64,000 nt of DNA from Rahnella bonaserana (GCF_019049675.1 NZ_JAFMOW010000067.1:310001-374000); one strand, 5' to 3'; counted from the stretch's first letter, positions 1 to 9,170 are shown. Notes: a model not told the origin generated them from the letters alone. A program made the numbers and translations.

Positions 1-61
1 CGATATCGCGCAAAGCCACAGCGACGTTATCAGCGGTATGAATTTGAATGATACTTTGCAT
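1..61 (-). CDS. uxaA: Altronate dehydratase, N-terminal fragment (cut by window edge)
   Basis: Only the first 20 codons are inside the window. The start ATG (complement of 59-61) follows the uxaB stop by 10 bases, with an AAGAGAG ribosome site. The visible peptide begins MQSIIQIHTADNVAVAL, as in UxaA. Known role: UxaA dehydrates D-altronate to 2-keto-3-deoxygluconate in the galacturonate branch of hexuronate catabolism. It would be the last gene of a uxaC-uxaB-uxaA operon on the minus strand. The rest of the gene cannot be judged. Confidence 0.85.
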   Translation of the reverse strand, partial: MQSIIQIHTADNVAVALRDI

Positions 62-71
62 AGTTGCTCTC

Positions 72-1523
72 TTAGCTGTAAGCCGCCAACGCATCACGCA
101 TGCCGCGATCTTCAATCGCCTGCAATTGCCCGGTCACTTTCGCCGTCAGACCCGGCACGGTATTCAGGTCACGTCCCCAGTGTTCTTCATCCGCCAGCAC
201 CGTTTCGACCAGCCCGATTAACGGCAGGCTGCCGTTACGCACATCGCTCCACAGGCCGGAGAAACGGCTCAGCCAGTGTGCATCGTCCTGCAGCGGATAA
301 ACTTCACCGTTACGCTCACCCCGGTAAAACGCCAGTAACGCCGCCAGTGCAAAGGTCAGGCGCGGAGGCAGAAGCTGATTCTTTTCCTGACTCGCCAGCA
401 GTTGCGGCAAAATACGGGTGCGGTATTTGGTCATGCCGTTCAGGGCAATCGACAGCAACTGATGCTGAATGAACGGGTTGCGGAAACGACTGAGCACCGC
501 CTGTGCAAACGACGTCAGCTCATCCTGCGGCAGATCCAGCACCGGCGAGATTTCCTCGGCGATCGCCAGTTCGACGAAGCGGCTGATTTGCGCGTCATTC
601 ATCGACTCGCCCACAGTATTCAGTCCTGCCAGGAAGGCCACCGGCACCAGTGCGGTGTGCGCGCCGTTGAGGATCGCCACTTTGCGTTCTTTATAAGGTT
701 TGATGTCGTCAACCAGACGGATATTCAGCGGCAGTTTGTCCAGACGCAGTTCCTGCGCCAGACTTTTCGGCCCCTGGATCACGAACAGATAGAAGTGTTC
801 AGCGCTGTCGAAGAAGCTGTCCTGATACCCCAGTTCCTGCTGCAGGCTGTCGACTTCACTGCGCGGATAACCGGTGACGATGCGGTCAACCAGCGTTGAG
901 CAGAATGTATTGCTGTTTTCCAGCCACTGAGTAAATGCCGCCGGAAGCGCCCATTGTTGCGCATAACGTAATACCAGTTCCTGCAACGCTTCCCCGTTAT
1001 AGTCGATCAGTTCGCAGGGCAGCAGAACCCAGCCCTTATCAGCCGCACCGGAGAAATGTGTGAAACGCTCGAACAGCAAACGGGTCAGCTTGGCCGGGAA
1101 ACTGGCCGGAGGCGCATCTTCCAGACGATCGCTCTCGACATAGCTGATACCGGCTTCCGTGGTGTTGGAGAACACGAAGCGAATATTCGGGTCACGGGCC
1201 AGCGCCAGATATTCATCAAACTGATGGTAGATATTAATTTCGCGGTTTACGGAACGGATGATGCGGGTATCACGCACCGTTTCACCCTGTTCGTTCAGAC
1301 CGCTGATGATGGTGGTATACAGACCATCCTGAGTGCTCAGTGAAGGTGGAAAATCAGTATCGATCGGGCGAACCACGACAATACCGGCATCAAGATCAGT
1401 GTGTTCATTCAGCAGGTCGATTTGCCAGTCAACAAACGCACGTAAGAAGTTACCTTCACCAAATTGAATAATTTTGTCCGGGTGCTGACGGCCAGGGAAG
1501 TCACGGCGATTTAACCTTTGCAT
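72..1523 (-). CDS. uxaB: Tagaturonate reductase (altronate oxidoreductase)
   Basis: A 483-residue protein, the usual length for UxaB. It reduces D-tagaturonate to D-altronate with NADH in the cytoplasm, the second step of galacturonate breakdown after UxaC. It belongs to the mannitol dehydrogenase/polyol-type long-chain family: an N-terminal nucleotide-binding segment ([13 protein letters not shown], residues 18-30), and the family's catalytic Lys-Asn-His pattern at K281, N286 and H289 ([10 protein letters not shown]). The start is supported by an AAGGTGA site 8 to 10 bases upstream. It sits between uxaC and uxaA on the same strand, so all three are probably co-transcribed, although a 167-base gap with a strong hairpin separates it from uxaC. 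Confidence 0.95.
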   Translation of the reverse strand: MQRLNRRDFPGRQHPDKIIQFGEGNFLRAFVDWQIDLLNEHTDLDAGIVVVRPIDTDFPPSLSTQDGLYTTIISGLNEQGETVRDTRIIRSVNREINIYHQFDEYLALARDPNIRFVFSNTTEAGISYVESDRLEDAPPASFPAKLTRLLFERFTHFSGAADKGWVLLPCELIDYNGEALQELVLRYAQQWALPAAFTQWLENSNTFCSTLVDRIVTGYPRSEVDSLQQELGYQDSFFDSAEHFYLFVIQGPKSLAQELRLDKLPLNIRLVDDIKPYKERKVAILNGAHTALVPVAFLAGLNTVGESMNDAQISRFVELAIAEEISPVLDLPQDELTSFAQAVLSRFRNPFIQHQLLSIALNGMTKYRTRILPQLLASQEKNQLLPPRLTFALAALLAFYRGERNGEVYPLQDDAHWLSRFSGLWSDVRNGSLPLIGLVETVLADEEHWGRDLNTVPGLTAKVTGQLQAIEDRGMRDALAAYS

Positions 1524-1630
1524 CTCACATTCACCTTAATTTGCTCAGACTCCGGTCTTTGAGGGCGGGATAAATGCCCCGTGGCCGTCGTTCTCTGTTG
1601 GGATAATTATTGATTAAATATGTTTTTTCA

Positions 1631-1652
1631 GGAGCGCAGGAACCTGCGCTCC
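1631..1652 (-). other. Perfect hairpin in the uxaC-uxaB gap
   Basis: A 10-base perfect inverted repeat (GGAGCGCAGG with a two-base loop) lies between the uxaC stop and the uxaB start. It has no following U-run on the uxa strand, so it is not a typical intrinsic terminator. It may mark an RNA processing or stabilising point that sets uxaC and uxaB levels apart. That role is inference. Confidence 0.5.
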
Positions 1653-1690
1653 GTTGTACTGTTTAGTGATTACTGTTTAGTTCATGCCGA

Positions 1691-3103
1691 TCAGTTCAGT
1701 TCAATCTGGAAATACTGTTTGGCGTTATCGAAGCAGATGTTTTTCACCATATTGCCCAGCAGCTCCATATCTGCCGGCGCTTCGCCGTCTTCCACCCAGC
1801 GGCCGATCATCTGGCACAGGATGCGACGGAAATATTCATGACGCGTATAGGACAGGAAGCTGCGGCTGTCGGTCAGCATACCGACAAAACGGCTCAGTAA
1901 GCCCAGGTTGGCAAGCTGTGTCATCTGACGTTGCATGCCGTCTTTCTGGTCGTTAAACCACCAGCCGGAACCGAACTGCATTTTGCCCGGCATCCCTTCA
2001 CCCTGGAAGTTACCAACCATGGTACCGATCACTTCGTTATCACGCGGGTTCAGGCAGTACAGAATAGTTTTTGGCAGGCCACCGGCCAGACCTTGCGCGC
2101 CCAGCAGTTTTGACAGCGGTTCTGCCAGCGGCTGGTCGTTAATGGAGTCGAAACCGACGTCTGCGCCAATCAGCTGGAACATACGGGTGTTGTTATTGCG
2201 CAGCGCACCAATGTGGTACTGCTGTACCCATTCACGACGCTGATATTCAGAAGCCAGATACAGCAGAACACCGGTTTTGAACTGAGCAATTTCTTGCGCA
2301 GTCGGCGTTTCACCGTTCAGACGACGGGACAGAATGCCGTCCAGCGTCGCGTCATCCGCTTCGCCGTACACGACAACGTCAAGCGCATGGTCAGAAACTT
2401 TGCAACCGTGCGCCGCAAAGTGATCCATACGTTTTTTCAGGGCATCACGCAGATCGCTGAAACGGGTAATGGAAACATCGGCCGCCGCTTCCAGTTTTTT
2501 CATGTAATCGACGAAGGTCGCGGCTTCAATGTTAAAGGCTTTATCCGGGCGCCAGCTTGGCAGCACTTTGACGTCAAAGCTGGGATCTTGCGCAACCGCT
2601 TTATGATGCTCCAGAGAATCGATCGGGTCATCGGTGGTGCCGACCATTTTCACGTTCATCTGTTTCATGATGCCGCGGGCAGAGAAGTCATCCTGCGCCA
2701 GCAGTTCATTACCGCGTTCCCAGATTTCGCCTGCTGTAGACGGGGAAAGCAGTTTGCCGGTGATACCAAACGGACGGCGCAATTCAAGGTGCGTCCAGTG
2801 GTAAAGCGGGTTACCGATAGTGTGAGGAACCGTTGCAGCCCAGGCGTCAAATTTCTCGCGGTCGCTGGCATCACCTGTACACATACGCTCAGGCACACCG
2901 TTGGTGCGCATCGCGCGCCATTTGTAGTGATCGCCTTTCAGCCAAATGTCATACAGGTTTTTAAATTTGTAGTCCTGGGCAATCAGCTCAGGCGGCAAAT
3001 GGCAGTGGTAATCAAAAATTGGCTCATCTTTCGCGTAGTCGTGATACAAGCGACGTGCGAATTCTGTGTCGAGAAGGAAGTCTTCCGTTAAAAACTGCGC
3101 CAT
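1691..3103 (-). CDS. uxaC: Glucuronate/galacturonate (uronate) isomerase
   Basis: A 470-residue protein matching UxaC along its length. It interconverts D-glucuronate/D-fructuronate and D-galacturonate/D-tagaturonate, the entry step of both hexuronate branches. It is an amidohydrolase-fold enzyme; the HxH metal-ligand pair is visible at H33 and H35 (FDYHCHL). The start is set by a TGAGGA site just upstream. It is the promoter-proximal gene of uxaCBA and diverges from exuT. Control is probably by ExuR and CRP from the 960-base divergent region, where operator-like sites lie about 50 bases before the start codon. Confidence 0.96.
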   Translation of the reverse strand: MAQFLTEDFLLDTEFARRLYHDYAKDEPIFDYHCHLPPELIAQDYKFKNLYDIWLKGDHYKWRAMRTNGVPERMCTGDASDREKFDAWAATVPHTIGNPLYHWTHLELRRPFGITGKLLSPSTAGEIWERGNELLAQDDFSARGIMKQMNVKMVGTTDDPIDSLEHHKAVAQDPSFDVKVLPSWRPDKAFNIEAATFVDYMKKLEAAADVSITRFSDLRDALKKRMDHFAAHGCKVSDHALDVVVYGEADDATLDGILSRRLNGETPTAQEIAQFKTGVLLYLASEYQRREWVQQYHIGALRNNNTRMFQLIGADVGFDSINDQPLAEPLSKLLGAQGLAGGLPKTILYCLNPRDNEVIGTMVGNFQGEGMPGKMQFGSGWWFNDQKDGMQRQMTQLANLGLLSRFVGMLTDSRSFLSYTRHEYFRRILCQMIGRWVEDGEAPADMELLGNMVKNICFDNAKQYFQIELN

Positions 3104-3150
3104 CTTAGGTTCCTCATCATGAATTCTGTAGAGTTGTCACTCAATGGTGC

Positions 3151-3168
3151 GAAGTTATCACACCAATT
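3151..3168 (+). repeat. Operator-like site, copy 1 (uxaC side)
   Basis: The 18-base sequence GAAGTTATCACACCAATT matches 16 of 18 bases with the site at 3542-3559, 391 bases away. Each copy is preceded by a TGGTG element, giving TGGTG...CACCA inverted symmetry, the kind of half-sites bound by FadR-type GntR repressors such as ExuR. ExuR binding is inferred from position and symmetry only. Confidence 0.55.
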
Positions 3169-3312
3169 TAGATTGTCGTCCAGCTCTTTTTAGGGGGCTA
3201 ACCCTGCACAAGCCAGCGATTTAAGACCATAAAAACCCACTAACTCTCTGTAAAATAATAGCGTTAAAGCTAAAAACCGCTGTTGTCTATTATCCTCACA
3301 ATCAGAGTGTCA

Positions 3313-3354
3313 TTTTGTGATGTCACTCAAACTTTAAATCTGTATGACAAGTTA
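3313..3354 (+). repeat. 42-base regulatory direct repeat, copy 1
   Basis: This 42-base segment is 40/42 identical to 3701-3742. It opens with TTTTGTGATGTCACTCAAA, which resembles a CRP site (TGTGA-N6-TCAAA), followed by TTTAAATCTGTATGACAAG, which contains a CTTGT/ACAG inverted pair on the other strand that could be a repressor half-site. CRP control fits a catabolic operon. Neither regulator is proven by sequence alone. Confidence 0.7.
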
Positions 3355-3541
3355 ATTCGTACCAGATGTAACAAAACGGCTTTTGCCGCTTACTCCTTTT
3401 TAGTCTGCGCTTCATATTCCGCCGCCAGCCCGTCTTTCAGGCCTCAGCGAATGATGTCTTCATCCGGTAAACACTTTATCAGTCATTTTTGGACAAATAA
3501 TCCTGTTCATTAACTGTTCAGATTAAATGTGATCATTTGGT

Positions 3542-3559
3542 GAAGTTGTTACACCAATT
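3542..3559 (+). repeat. Operator-like site, copy 2 (exuT side)
   Basis: GAAGTTGTTACACCAATT, 16/18 identical to 3151-3168 and preceded by TTGGT. With 3701-3742 it forms the second copy of the block at a spacing of about 390 bases. It is the probable ExuR site for exuT, by inference. Confidence 0.55.
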
Positions 3560-3700
3560 ACGTTTCGCTAATTTCGTTATCTTTGTTAATCACTTTCTGA
3601 AAAGTGTGAAGCCCATCAAGATAAATTCACTTTTCATTGTAAAATCAAGTAAATAACTCTGTAGTTAAAAAAGTTAAGTAACCACACAATATAAATGTGG

Positions 3701-3742
3701 TTTTGTGATGTCATTCAAATTTTAAATCTGTATGACAAGTTA
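3701..3742 (+). repeat. 42-base regulatory direct repeat, copy 2
   Basis: Second copy of the CRP-like/operator-like module (40/42 identity with 3313-3354, 388 bases apart). The two differing bases are both C in copy 1 and T in copy 2. It lies about 320 bases upstream of the exuT start. Confidence 0.7.
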
Positions 3743-4063
3743 TCTTTGCATCGCCCGGACAAGAGCGTCAGAGATTACCTGCCACGTCCTTTCGCTGTTG
3801 CCCGGGCAAATTACTTCCCGGGCTCGATCAGACCATGGCGAAGTATTCATTCTGGTGTTCAGGACGTTCATCGGATCCTTACGCACAAATAACAATAACG
3901 CAGTGCGTATAAGTATCGGGCAGCTCCCAGTGAAATCCTCTGGCGGCGTGGTACCCGGAAAACGTTAAGGAAAGCCAGAACCCCACGCTTATTGAGGTGG
4001 CGCGAAATACGCCCTGACAGCCTGTCGCTGTCATCGCCGGATTATTTACTGGGAGAGAGTTAA

Positions 4064-5356
4064 ATGGCTAAGATTAAAGGGTTACGCTGGTACATGATCG
4101 CGCTGGTTACCTGCGGCACGATACTGGGTTATCTGACACGTAACGCTATTGCCGCCGCAGCACCTACGCTGATGAGCCAGTTGAACATCAGCACACAGCA
4201 ATATTCTTACATTATCGCCGCCTATTCCGCCTGCTATACCCTGATGCAGCCGGTAGCCGGTTACGTTCTGGATGTGATGGGCACCAAAGTCGGTTACGCC
4301 ATGTTCGCCATCATGTGGGCCATCTTCTGTATGGCAACGGCGCTGGCAAGCAGCTGGGGTGGCCTCGCTATCGCCCGCGGTGCGGTCGGTATGGCCGAAG
4401 CCGCTATGATCCCTGCCGGTCTGAAAGCCAGCAGTGAATGGTTCCCGGCCAAAGAGCGTTCTATTGCCGTCGGCTACTTCAACGTCGGTTCCTCTATCGG
4501 CGGGATGATTGCGCCACCACTGGTCGTCTGGTGCATCGTGATGCACAGCTGGCAGCTGGCCTTCATCATTACCGGTGCGTTAAGCCTGGTCTGGGCATTG
4601 GGCTGGCTGGTGTTCTACAAGCATCCTAAAGATCAGAAGAAACTCAGCAATGAAGAACGTGATTACATTCTGGAAGGTCAGGAAGCACAGCATCAGACTA
4701 ACAATGGCAAGAAAATGTCTGCCATGCAGATCCTGCGTAACCGTCAGTTCTGGGGCATCGCGCTGCCACGTTTCCTGGCTGAACCTGCCTGGGGGACATT
4801 CAATGCTTGGATCCCGCTGTTCATGTTCAAAGTGTATGGCTTTAACCTGAAAGAAATCGCGATGTTTGCCTGGATGCCGATGCTGTTTGCTGACCTCGGC
4901 TGTATTCTGGGCGGCTATCTGCCACCGTTATTCCAGAAATACTTCAAAGTTAACCTGATCGTTTCCCGTAAAATGGTGGTCACCATGGGTGCGGTTCTGA
5001 TGATTGGCCCTGGCATGATCGGCCTGTTCACCAGCCCTTACGCGGCTATCGCTTTACTGTGTATCGGTGGCTTTGCTCACCAGTCACTGTCCGGCGCGCT
5101 GATCACCTTGTCTTCTGACGTGTTCGGTCGTAACGAAGTGGCGACAGCCAACGGTCTGACCGGGATGGCGGCCTGGATGGCAAGTACCATGTTTGCTTTG
5201 GTGGTGGGTGCGCTGGCCGATACCATTGGTTTCAGCCCGCTGTTTGCAGCGCTTGCGGTCTTCGACCTGCTCGGTGCCATCATCATCTGGACTGTTCTGC
5301 AAAACCGTTCAGCAGCAGAAGTGGCTCCGGCTCCGCTCAAAACCGCAAAAGCCTGA
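4064..5356 (+). CDS. exuT: Hexuronate transporter (MFS)
   Basis: A 430-residue major facilitator protein, the usual ExuT length, with about twelve hydrophobic segments and no cleavable signal. It imports D-galacturonate and D-glucuronate across the inner membrane by proton symport. The N-terminal stretch GYLTRNAIAAAAPTL is typical of the anion:cation symporter branch (ExuT, GudP, DgoT). The start follows a GGGAGAG site. It diverges from uxaCBA and is followed by a strong terminator and then exuR, so transport, catabolism and repressor are one unit. The alanine-rich C-terminal tail is ordinary. Confidence 0.95.
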   Translation: MAKIKGLRWYMIALVTCGTILGYLTRNAIAAAAPTLMSQLNISTQQYSYIIAAYSACYTLMQPVAGYVLDVMGTKVGYAMFAIMWAIFCMATALASSWGGLAIARGAVGMAEAAMIPAGLKASSEWFPAKERSIAVGYFNVGSSIGGMIAPPLVVWCIVMHSWQLAFIITGALSLVWALGWLVFYKHPKDQKKLSNEERDYILEGQEAQHQTNNGKKMSAMQILRNRQFWGIALPRFLAEPAWGTFNAWIPLFMFKVYGFNLKEIAMFAWMPMLFADLGCILGGYLPPLFQKYFKVNLIVSRKMVVTMGAVLMIGPGMIGLFTSPYAAIALLCIGGFAHQSLSGALITLSSDVFGRNEVATANGLTGMAAWMASTMFALVVGALADTIGFSPLFAALAVFDLLGAIIIWTVLQNRSAAEVAPAPLKTAKA

Positions 5357-5367
5357 TCCGTCGTATT

Positions 5368-5395
5368 AAAGCCCGGTAACTCTTTTACCGGGCTT
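5368..5395 (+). terminator. Intrinsic terminator after exuT
   Basis: AAAGCCCGGTAA / TTACCGGGCTTT stem with a short loop; it separates exuT from exuR. Confidence 0.85.
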
Positions 5396-5453
5396 TACTG
5401 TTTTCTGACATTTCTCCAAAACCTTTCTGCCCAATGCACGGTGCAACAGCCTT

Positions 5454-5483
5454 TCGTAAATCGTATACTGGCACTTGTATAAT
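5454..5483 (+). promoter_or_regulatory. Candidate exuR promoter
   Basis: A consensus -10 (TATAAT, 5478-5483) lies about 60 bases before the exuR start; the -35 is weak (TCGTAA region). TATAC and TGTATA elements around it could serve autoregulation. It is supported by the terminator just upstream, which makes a separate exuR promoter necessary. Confidence 0.45.
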
Positions 5484-5545
5484 AAGTTCACAGGTCTGTC
5501 TGACACTTACTTCTTACAGGTTTCACTACTTTAAAGAGCACTCAT

Positions 5546-6322
5546 ATGGAATCCACAGACACCAGACGTCTATATCAACAACTGGCTGCTACGCTCAAGG
5601 AACGCATCGAAACAGGTTTGTATCCGGTAGGCGAGAAGTTACCGGCCGAACGTCTGATTTCCGATGAAATGGATGTCAGTCGCACCGTGGTGCGTGAAGC
5701 GATTATCATGCTCGAAGTTGAAGGTTACGTGGAAGTGCGTAAAGGGTCAGGCATCCATGTCATGTCAAACCAGCAGCGCCATCTGGTGGTGCCGGATTGT
5801 GGGAGTGAGTTTGGAACCTCCGGTCCGTTTGAGCTTTTACAGGCACGGCAGTTGATTGAAAGTAACATCGCTGAATTCGCCGCGACTCAGGTGACGAAAC
5901 AAGACATCATGCGTCTGATGGAAATTCAGGAACACGCGCGGCAGGAAGATCGTTTTCGTGATTCTGAGTGGGATTTGAAATTCCACGTGCAGGTTGCCCA
6001 GGCGACGCAAAACAGCGCACTGGCGACCATTGTCGAGAAGATGTGGAGCCAGCGTTTGCACAACCCTTACTGGCGCAAACTGCATGAGCATATCGATGAG
6101 AAATCCATTGAAAGCTGGTGCGAGGATCATGACCTGATCCTGAAAGCGCTGATACGCCGTGATCCGCACGCTGCGAAACTGGCGATGTGGCAGCATCTGG
6201 AAAACACTAAACAAATGCTTTTCCGCGCGACCAGTGATGATTTCGAATTCAATGTAGACCGTTATCTGTACTCAGAAAACCCGGTTGTGCATCTCGATCC
6301 CCCTGTGCTCAATACCAAATAA
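5546..6322 (+). CDS. exuR: Hexuronate-regulon repressor ExuR (GntR family)
   Basis: A 258-residue GntR/FadR-type regulator. Residues 1-75 form the winged helix ([25 protein letters not shown] region); residues about 95-235 are an all-helical FCD effector domain. Known role: ExuR represses uxaCA(B), exuT and its own gene until tagaturonate/fructuronate accumulate. Length and position after exuT match E. coli ExuR. The start is preceded by an AAAGAG site. The closely related UxuR is an alternative name, but linkage to exuT and uxaC argues for ExuR. Confidence 0.93.
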   Translation: MESTDTRRLYQQLAATLKERIETGLYPVGEKLPAERLISDEMDVSRTVVREAIIMLEVEGYVEVRKGSGIHVMSNQQRHLVVPDCGSEFGTSGPFELLQARQLIESNIAEFAATQVTKQDIMRLMEIQEHARQEDRFRDSEWDLKFHVQVAQATQNSALATIVEKMWSQRLHNPYWRKLHEHIDEKSIESWCEDHDLILKALIRRDPHAAKLAMWQHLENTKQMLFRATSDDFEFNVDRYLYSENPVVHLDPPVLNTK

Positions 6323-6332
6323 TTCCCTTTAA

Positions 6333-6368
6333 GGCAGGTTAATTCCCCCAACCTGCCATTTTACTCTT
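6333..6368 (+). terminator. Intrinsic terminator after exuR
   Basis: GGCAGGTT / AACCTGCC stem (6333-6357) followed by ATTTTACTCTTT. Confidence 0.7.
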
Positions 6369-6716
6369 TCTGCTCTCTCCCTCGCTGAACCTGTCAGACA
6401 CTGTCGAGTAGTGTCAGCCAATGTAAAACCCTTTCCCAAACGCGCTGCAGACTTAAATGATCGGTCTCAACGCGCTATATTTACCTGTCTGAGCTATTGG
6501 TATTTTGTTACAGTTAGACCACTTTTTTTACCCGTCTGAGCCGCGTTTAAGAAAGCAAAATGACGCGTAAATACAATGCCATCAAAACTAACGGCATCAG
6601 AACAATCAACCCGCCAGGGACTTGGCTACCCTATCAGCCCGGCAGACAGCGTCGAGACAATTTCTCCGCTGATGCTTTTGCTGACTCACTGAAAATGATG
6701 GAGTTTCACAAGACAG
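6369..6716. other. Non-coding region upstream of yqjA
   Basis: About 350 bases without a supported gene. It holds a GACACT/AGTGTC hairpin near 6398-6417 and two 15-base direct repeats (TTTACCTGTCTGAGC at 6480-6494; TTTACCCGTCTGAGC at 6528-6542, one mismatch) with an AT-rich stretch between them. This is probably the yqjA promoter area. yqjA is CpxR-controlled in E. coli, but no clear GTAAA-N5-GTAAA box was found. Confidence 0.45.
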
Positions 6717-7400
6717 ATGGAAATTATCAGCTCGCTCATCGATGCCCTCTGGCAACAAGATTATAAAACCCTCGCTGACCCCTCACTGGTCTGGGCGCTG
6801 TACCTGATTTTATTCATGATCATTTTTTTGGAAAATGGCCTGCTTCCCGCGGCTTTTTTACCCGGTGACAGTCTCCTGATCCTGGTCGGTGTACTAATTG
6901 CCAAAGATGCGATGAATTTCCCGTTAACGCTTTTCCTGCTCACCAGTGCGGCGAGTCTCGGCTGCTGGCTCAGTTACGCGCAGGGAAAATGGCTGGGAAA
7001 TACGCGAATAGTACAAAGCTGGCTGGCACATCTCCCCGTGCATTACCACGAACGCGCACATGCTCTTTTCCATAAACACGGCCTTTCGGCGCTGTTAGTT
7101 GGCCGTTTTCTGGCATTTGTCCGCACACTCTTGCCAACGATTGCCGGCCTGTCAGGACTGAGCAACAGCCGTTTTCAGTTTTTCAACTGGGTCAGCGGCT
7201 TGTTGTGGATCCTGATCCTGACCTCGCTGGGATATTTCCTCGGTAAAACGCCGCTGTTCCTCAAGTATGAGGATCAGGTCATGAACTGCCTGATGTTGTT
7301 ACCGGTGCTGTTGTTAATCGGCGGCCTGGTGGGATCAATCGTCGTGTTGTGGCGGAAAAAACATGCAGACCGTCAGAACAAAGGTAAGAGCGCATCATGA
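6717..7400 (+). CDS. yqjA: DedA-family inner membrane protein YqjA
   Basis: A 227-residue DedA protein close to E. coli YqjA along its length, including [17 protein letters not shown] near residue 40 and the DedA motif region [14 protein letters not shown] near residue 130. It has several membrane segments. Known role: proton-dependent membrane transporter of the DedA class needed for membrane potential, alkaline growth and drug tolerance, partly redundant with YghB; related family members flip lipid carriers. It overlaps mzrA by four bases (ATGA), so the two are translationally coupled. Confidence 0.94.
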   Translation: MEIISSLIDALWQQDYKTLADPSLVWALYLILFMIIFLENGLLPAAFLPGDSLLILVGVLIAKDAMNFPLTLFLLTSAASLGCWLSYAQGKWLGNTRIVQSWLAHLPVHYHERAHALFHKHGLSALLVGRFLAFVRTLLPTIAGLSGLSNSRFQFFNWVSGLLWILILTSLGYFLGKTPLFLKYEDQVMNCLMLLPVLLLIGGLVGSIVVLWRKKHADRQNKGKSAS

Positions 7401-7780
7401 GCCAGAGGCTGAAAAGCCGGTCATTTATCTGGCCGGGGATGCTGATGCTGATAGCGATTGTGGCGATGTTTGCACTGGCATTATCGCACCTGCCGGTGCC
7501 TGCCAGCGCGTTGCAAATCCGTCCTGCCAGAACCGGAACGTCACTGCCTGACGGCTTTTATGTATACCAGAGCCTCAGTCAGCGGGGCATCCATATCAAA
7601 AGTATCACCCCGCTCAATGACGGGCTGGTGGTTCAGCTGGATTCTTCATCTCAGCGCGAGCTGGCAGAAGAAGCCCTGCAGGACATTTTGCCGCCGGGAT
7701 TTATGATCCAGTATTGCGAACCGCCGCACGCGAAAGAGTGGCTCCATAAACTGGAGCGCGACAGTCTGAAATTTGGATAA
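7397..7780 (+). CDS. mzrA: EnvZ/OmpR modulator MzrA
   Basis: A 127-residue protein, the exact E. coli MzrA length, with one N-terminal membrane anchor (about residues 9-30) and a periplasmic domain. MzrA contacts the sensor EnvZ and raises OmpR phosphorylation, linking CpxA signals to porin control. It is translationally coupled to yqjA by the ATGA overlap, as in E. coli. A 13-base hairpin follows within 30 bases. Confidence 0.88.
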   Translation: MSQRLKSRSFIWPGMLMLIAIVAMFALALSHLPVPASALQIRPARTGTSLPDGFYVYQSLSQRGIHIKSITPLNDGLVVQLDSSSQRELAEEALQDILPPGFMIQYCEPPHAKEWLHKLERDSLKFG

Positions 7781-7809
7781 TTCCCTTAGCGACAAAAGGG
7801 GGATTCATC

Positions 7810-7840
7810 TGATATCACCGCTCATTCAGCGGTGATATCA
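7810..7840 (+). terminator. Strong hairpin after mzrA
   Basis: TGATATCACCGCT / AGCGGTGATATCA, 13 perfect pairs with a 5-base loop. The following bases are not a good T-run, so it may be a weak terminator or an mRNA 3' stabiliser. Confidence 0.5.
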
Positions 7841-7921
7841 TTCAAAGCGAGTTATTCACTCAACTAATCATTTAGGACATTAAGTGCCACACTCACTTAA
7901 CTATCAAAAGGAAGCTACAAG

Positions 7922-8299
7922 ATGAAATTGACGTTAACCGCCCTCGTTTTAACCCCTGCCCTGTTGTTCACCACGGCCAGCTTTGCGGCATCGCAGCCGG
8001 AAACCTGTGCCACTAAGCAAAACGAAATCCAGAAGCAAATCGACGAAGCTCGTGTGCACAACAATCAGAACCGTGTAGACGGACTGGAAAAAGCGCTGCG
8101 CGAGAATAAAGAACATTGCACCGAAGCCGGTCTGCAAGCTGAAAAGCAGAAAAAAATTGAAGAAAAACGTGAGAAAGTTGCGGAGCGTGAGCAGGAGCTG
8201 AAAGAAGCTCAGGCAAAAGGCGATCATGACAAAGTCATCAAAAAACAGCATAAACTGGACGAAGCGAAGTCTGAACTGAAAGAAGCTGAGGCTATGTAA
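7922..8299 (+). CDS. yqjC: Periplasmic DUF1090 protein YqjC
   Basis: A 125-residue protein with a clear Sec signal peptide (residues 1-22, ending SFA-AS) and a charged Lys/Glu/Gln-rich helical body typical of DUF1090. Two cysteines (near residues 29 and 62) could pair in the periplasm. The function is not established in the family. It follows mzrA by about 140 bases and heads the yqjCDEK cluster, which E. coli expresses in stationary phase. The coiled-coil character of residues 60-125 is evident from heptad-like runs of K and E. Confidence 0.85.
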   Translation: MKLTLTALVLTPALLFTTASFAASQPETCATKQNEIQKQIDEARVHNNQNRVDGLEKALRENKEHCTEAGLQAEKQKKIEEKREKVAEREQELKEAQAKGDHDKVIKKQHKLDEAKSELKEAEAM

Positions 8300-8457
8300 T
8301 CCTTTCTGCCAGAGTCGATTTCCGGAGTTCGATTTACCGCGATATAGCGGATTTTTCAGGGTTTCTGTGGGTGGTAACAGATAATTCGTATTTGCGATCA
8401 CCTGAATATCCGCTATGTTAAAAGTTCGAATCAGTTAACGTATGGAGTGACTTACAC

Positions 8458-8760
8458 ATGGCTAGTAATACATCAGAACAACTGCGCGCTGAACTCAAGT
8501 CATTGGCAGACACGCTGGAAGAAGTTCTTCAGACCTCTACCGATAAGCCGAAAGCTGAACTCGATAAACTGCGTGGCAAAGCAGAATCCCTGCTCAAAGA
8601 TACCCGCGAACGTCTGAGCGATACGGGCGATAAGATTGCCTACCAGACCAAAGAAATTGCCGGTAAAGCCGACGATTACGTGCATGAAAAACCCTGGACT
8701 GGCGTCGGTATTGGTGCCGCAGTCGGCGTTGTCATCGGCGTTCTGTTAGCCCGCCGCTAA
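8458..8760 (+). CDS. yqjD: DUF883 membrane-anchored ribosome-binding protein YqjD
   Basis: A 100-residue protein of the YqjD/ElaB/YgaM family. Residues 1-78 are amphipathic and charged; the last 20 residues form a glycine/valine-rich C-tail membrane anchor (GVGIGAAVGVVIGVLLARR). In E. coli such proteins bind 70S/100S ribosomes at the membrane in stationary phase. It is followed two bases later by yqjE and runs in an operon with yqjE and yqjK. A good Shine-Dalgarno (GGAGTG) precedes the ATG. Confidence 0.9.
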   Translation: MASNTSEQLRAELKSLADTLEEVLQTSTDKPKAELDKLRGKAESLLKDTRERLSDTGDKIAYQTKEIAGKADDYVHEKPWTGVGIGAAVGVVIGVLLARR

Positions 8761-8762
8761 TT

Positions 8763-9170
8763 ATGGCTGAGCCAATTAAACCTGCACCACAAGGACCGGG
8801 TAAAGGGTTGTTTGACATCGTTTCACGCATTGCCACTGTCGTGGTGAGCATAGTTGAGACCCGTGTCAGACTGGCCGTTGTCGAGCTGGAAGAGGAAAAG
8901 GCCAATATTTTCCAATTACTGCTCATGGCCGGTATTACCCTGATATTTACCGCTTTTGGTCTTATGAGTTTGCTGGTGGTTTTATTCTGGGCCATCGATC
9001 CGGCCTATCGTCTTACGGCGATAGCCACGACAACTGGCGTATTGCTGCTCCTGGCAGTGATCCTGGGTGCAATGACGCTGGCGAAAGCCAGGCGCTCCAC
9101 ACTGCTTAGCCTCACCCGCAAGCAACTGGATGTCGATCGCGCCCTGCTGGAAAAGGATGACGAGCAATGA
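8763..9170 (+). CDS. yqjE: Phage-holin-III-like inner membrane protein YqjE
   Basis: A 135-residue DUF1469/holin-superfamily III protein. It has two long hydrophobic segments (about residues 52-78 and 84-108) with a positively charged tail. The family's function is unknown; the protein is always found with YqjD and YqjK. It starts two bases after the yqjD stop and overlaps yqjK by four bases, so translation is coupled. Confidence 0.88.
   Translation: MAEPIKPAPQGPGKGLFDIVSRIATVVVSIVETRVRLAVVELEEEKANIFQLLLMAGITLIFTAFGLMSLLVVLFWAIDPAYRLTAIATTTGVLLLLAVILGAMTLAKARRSTLLSLTRKQLDVDRALLEKDDEQ

Larger units (their letters stand above)
3104..4063. promoter_or_regulatory. uxaC-exuT divergent control region
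   Basis: 960 bases with no convincing gene. It holds two copies of a regulatory block (see the repeats at 3151-3168/3542-3559 and 3313-3354/3701-3742). The right third (about 3743-4063) is more GC-rich and would be a leader of up to about 320 bases for exuT. Inside it are a hairpin built from GCCCGGG/CCCGGGC near 3808-3835 and a TGACAG/CTGTCA hairpin near 4015-4033. Short open frames here have no ribosome sites or recognisable products. Confidence 0.6.

Noticed and set aside
2213-3091. Long open frame on the plus strand opposite uxaC (292 codons)
   Set aside because: It lies entirely antisense to a well-matched gene, has no ribosome site and no recognisable domain.
3283-3892. Short open frames in the uxaC-exuT control region
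   Set aside because: They run through the duplicated regulatory modules, lack ribosome sites and resemble no protein.
5470-5485. Sigma-54 promoter suggested by TGGCAC upstream of exuR
   Set aside because: The required -12 GC/TTGC element is absent at the correct spacing, and a consensus TATAAT covers the site.
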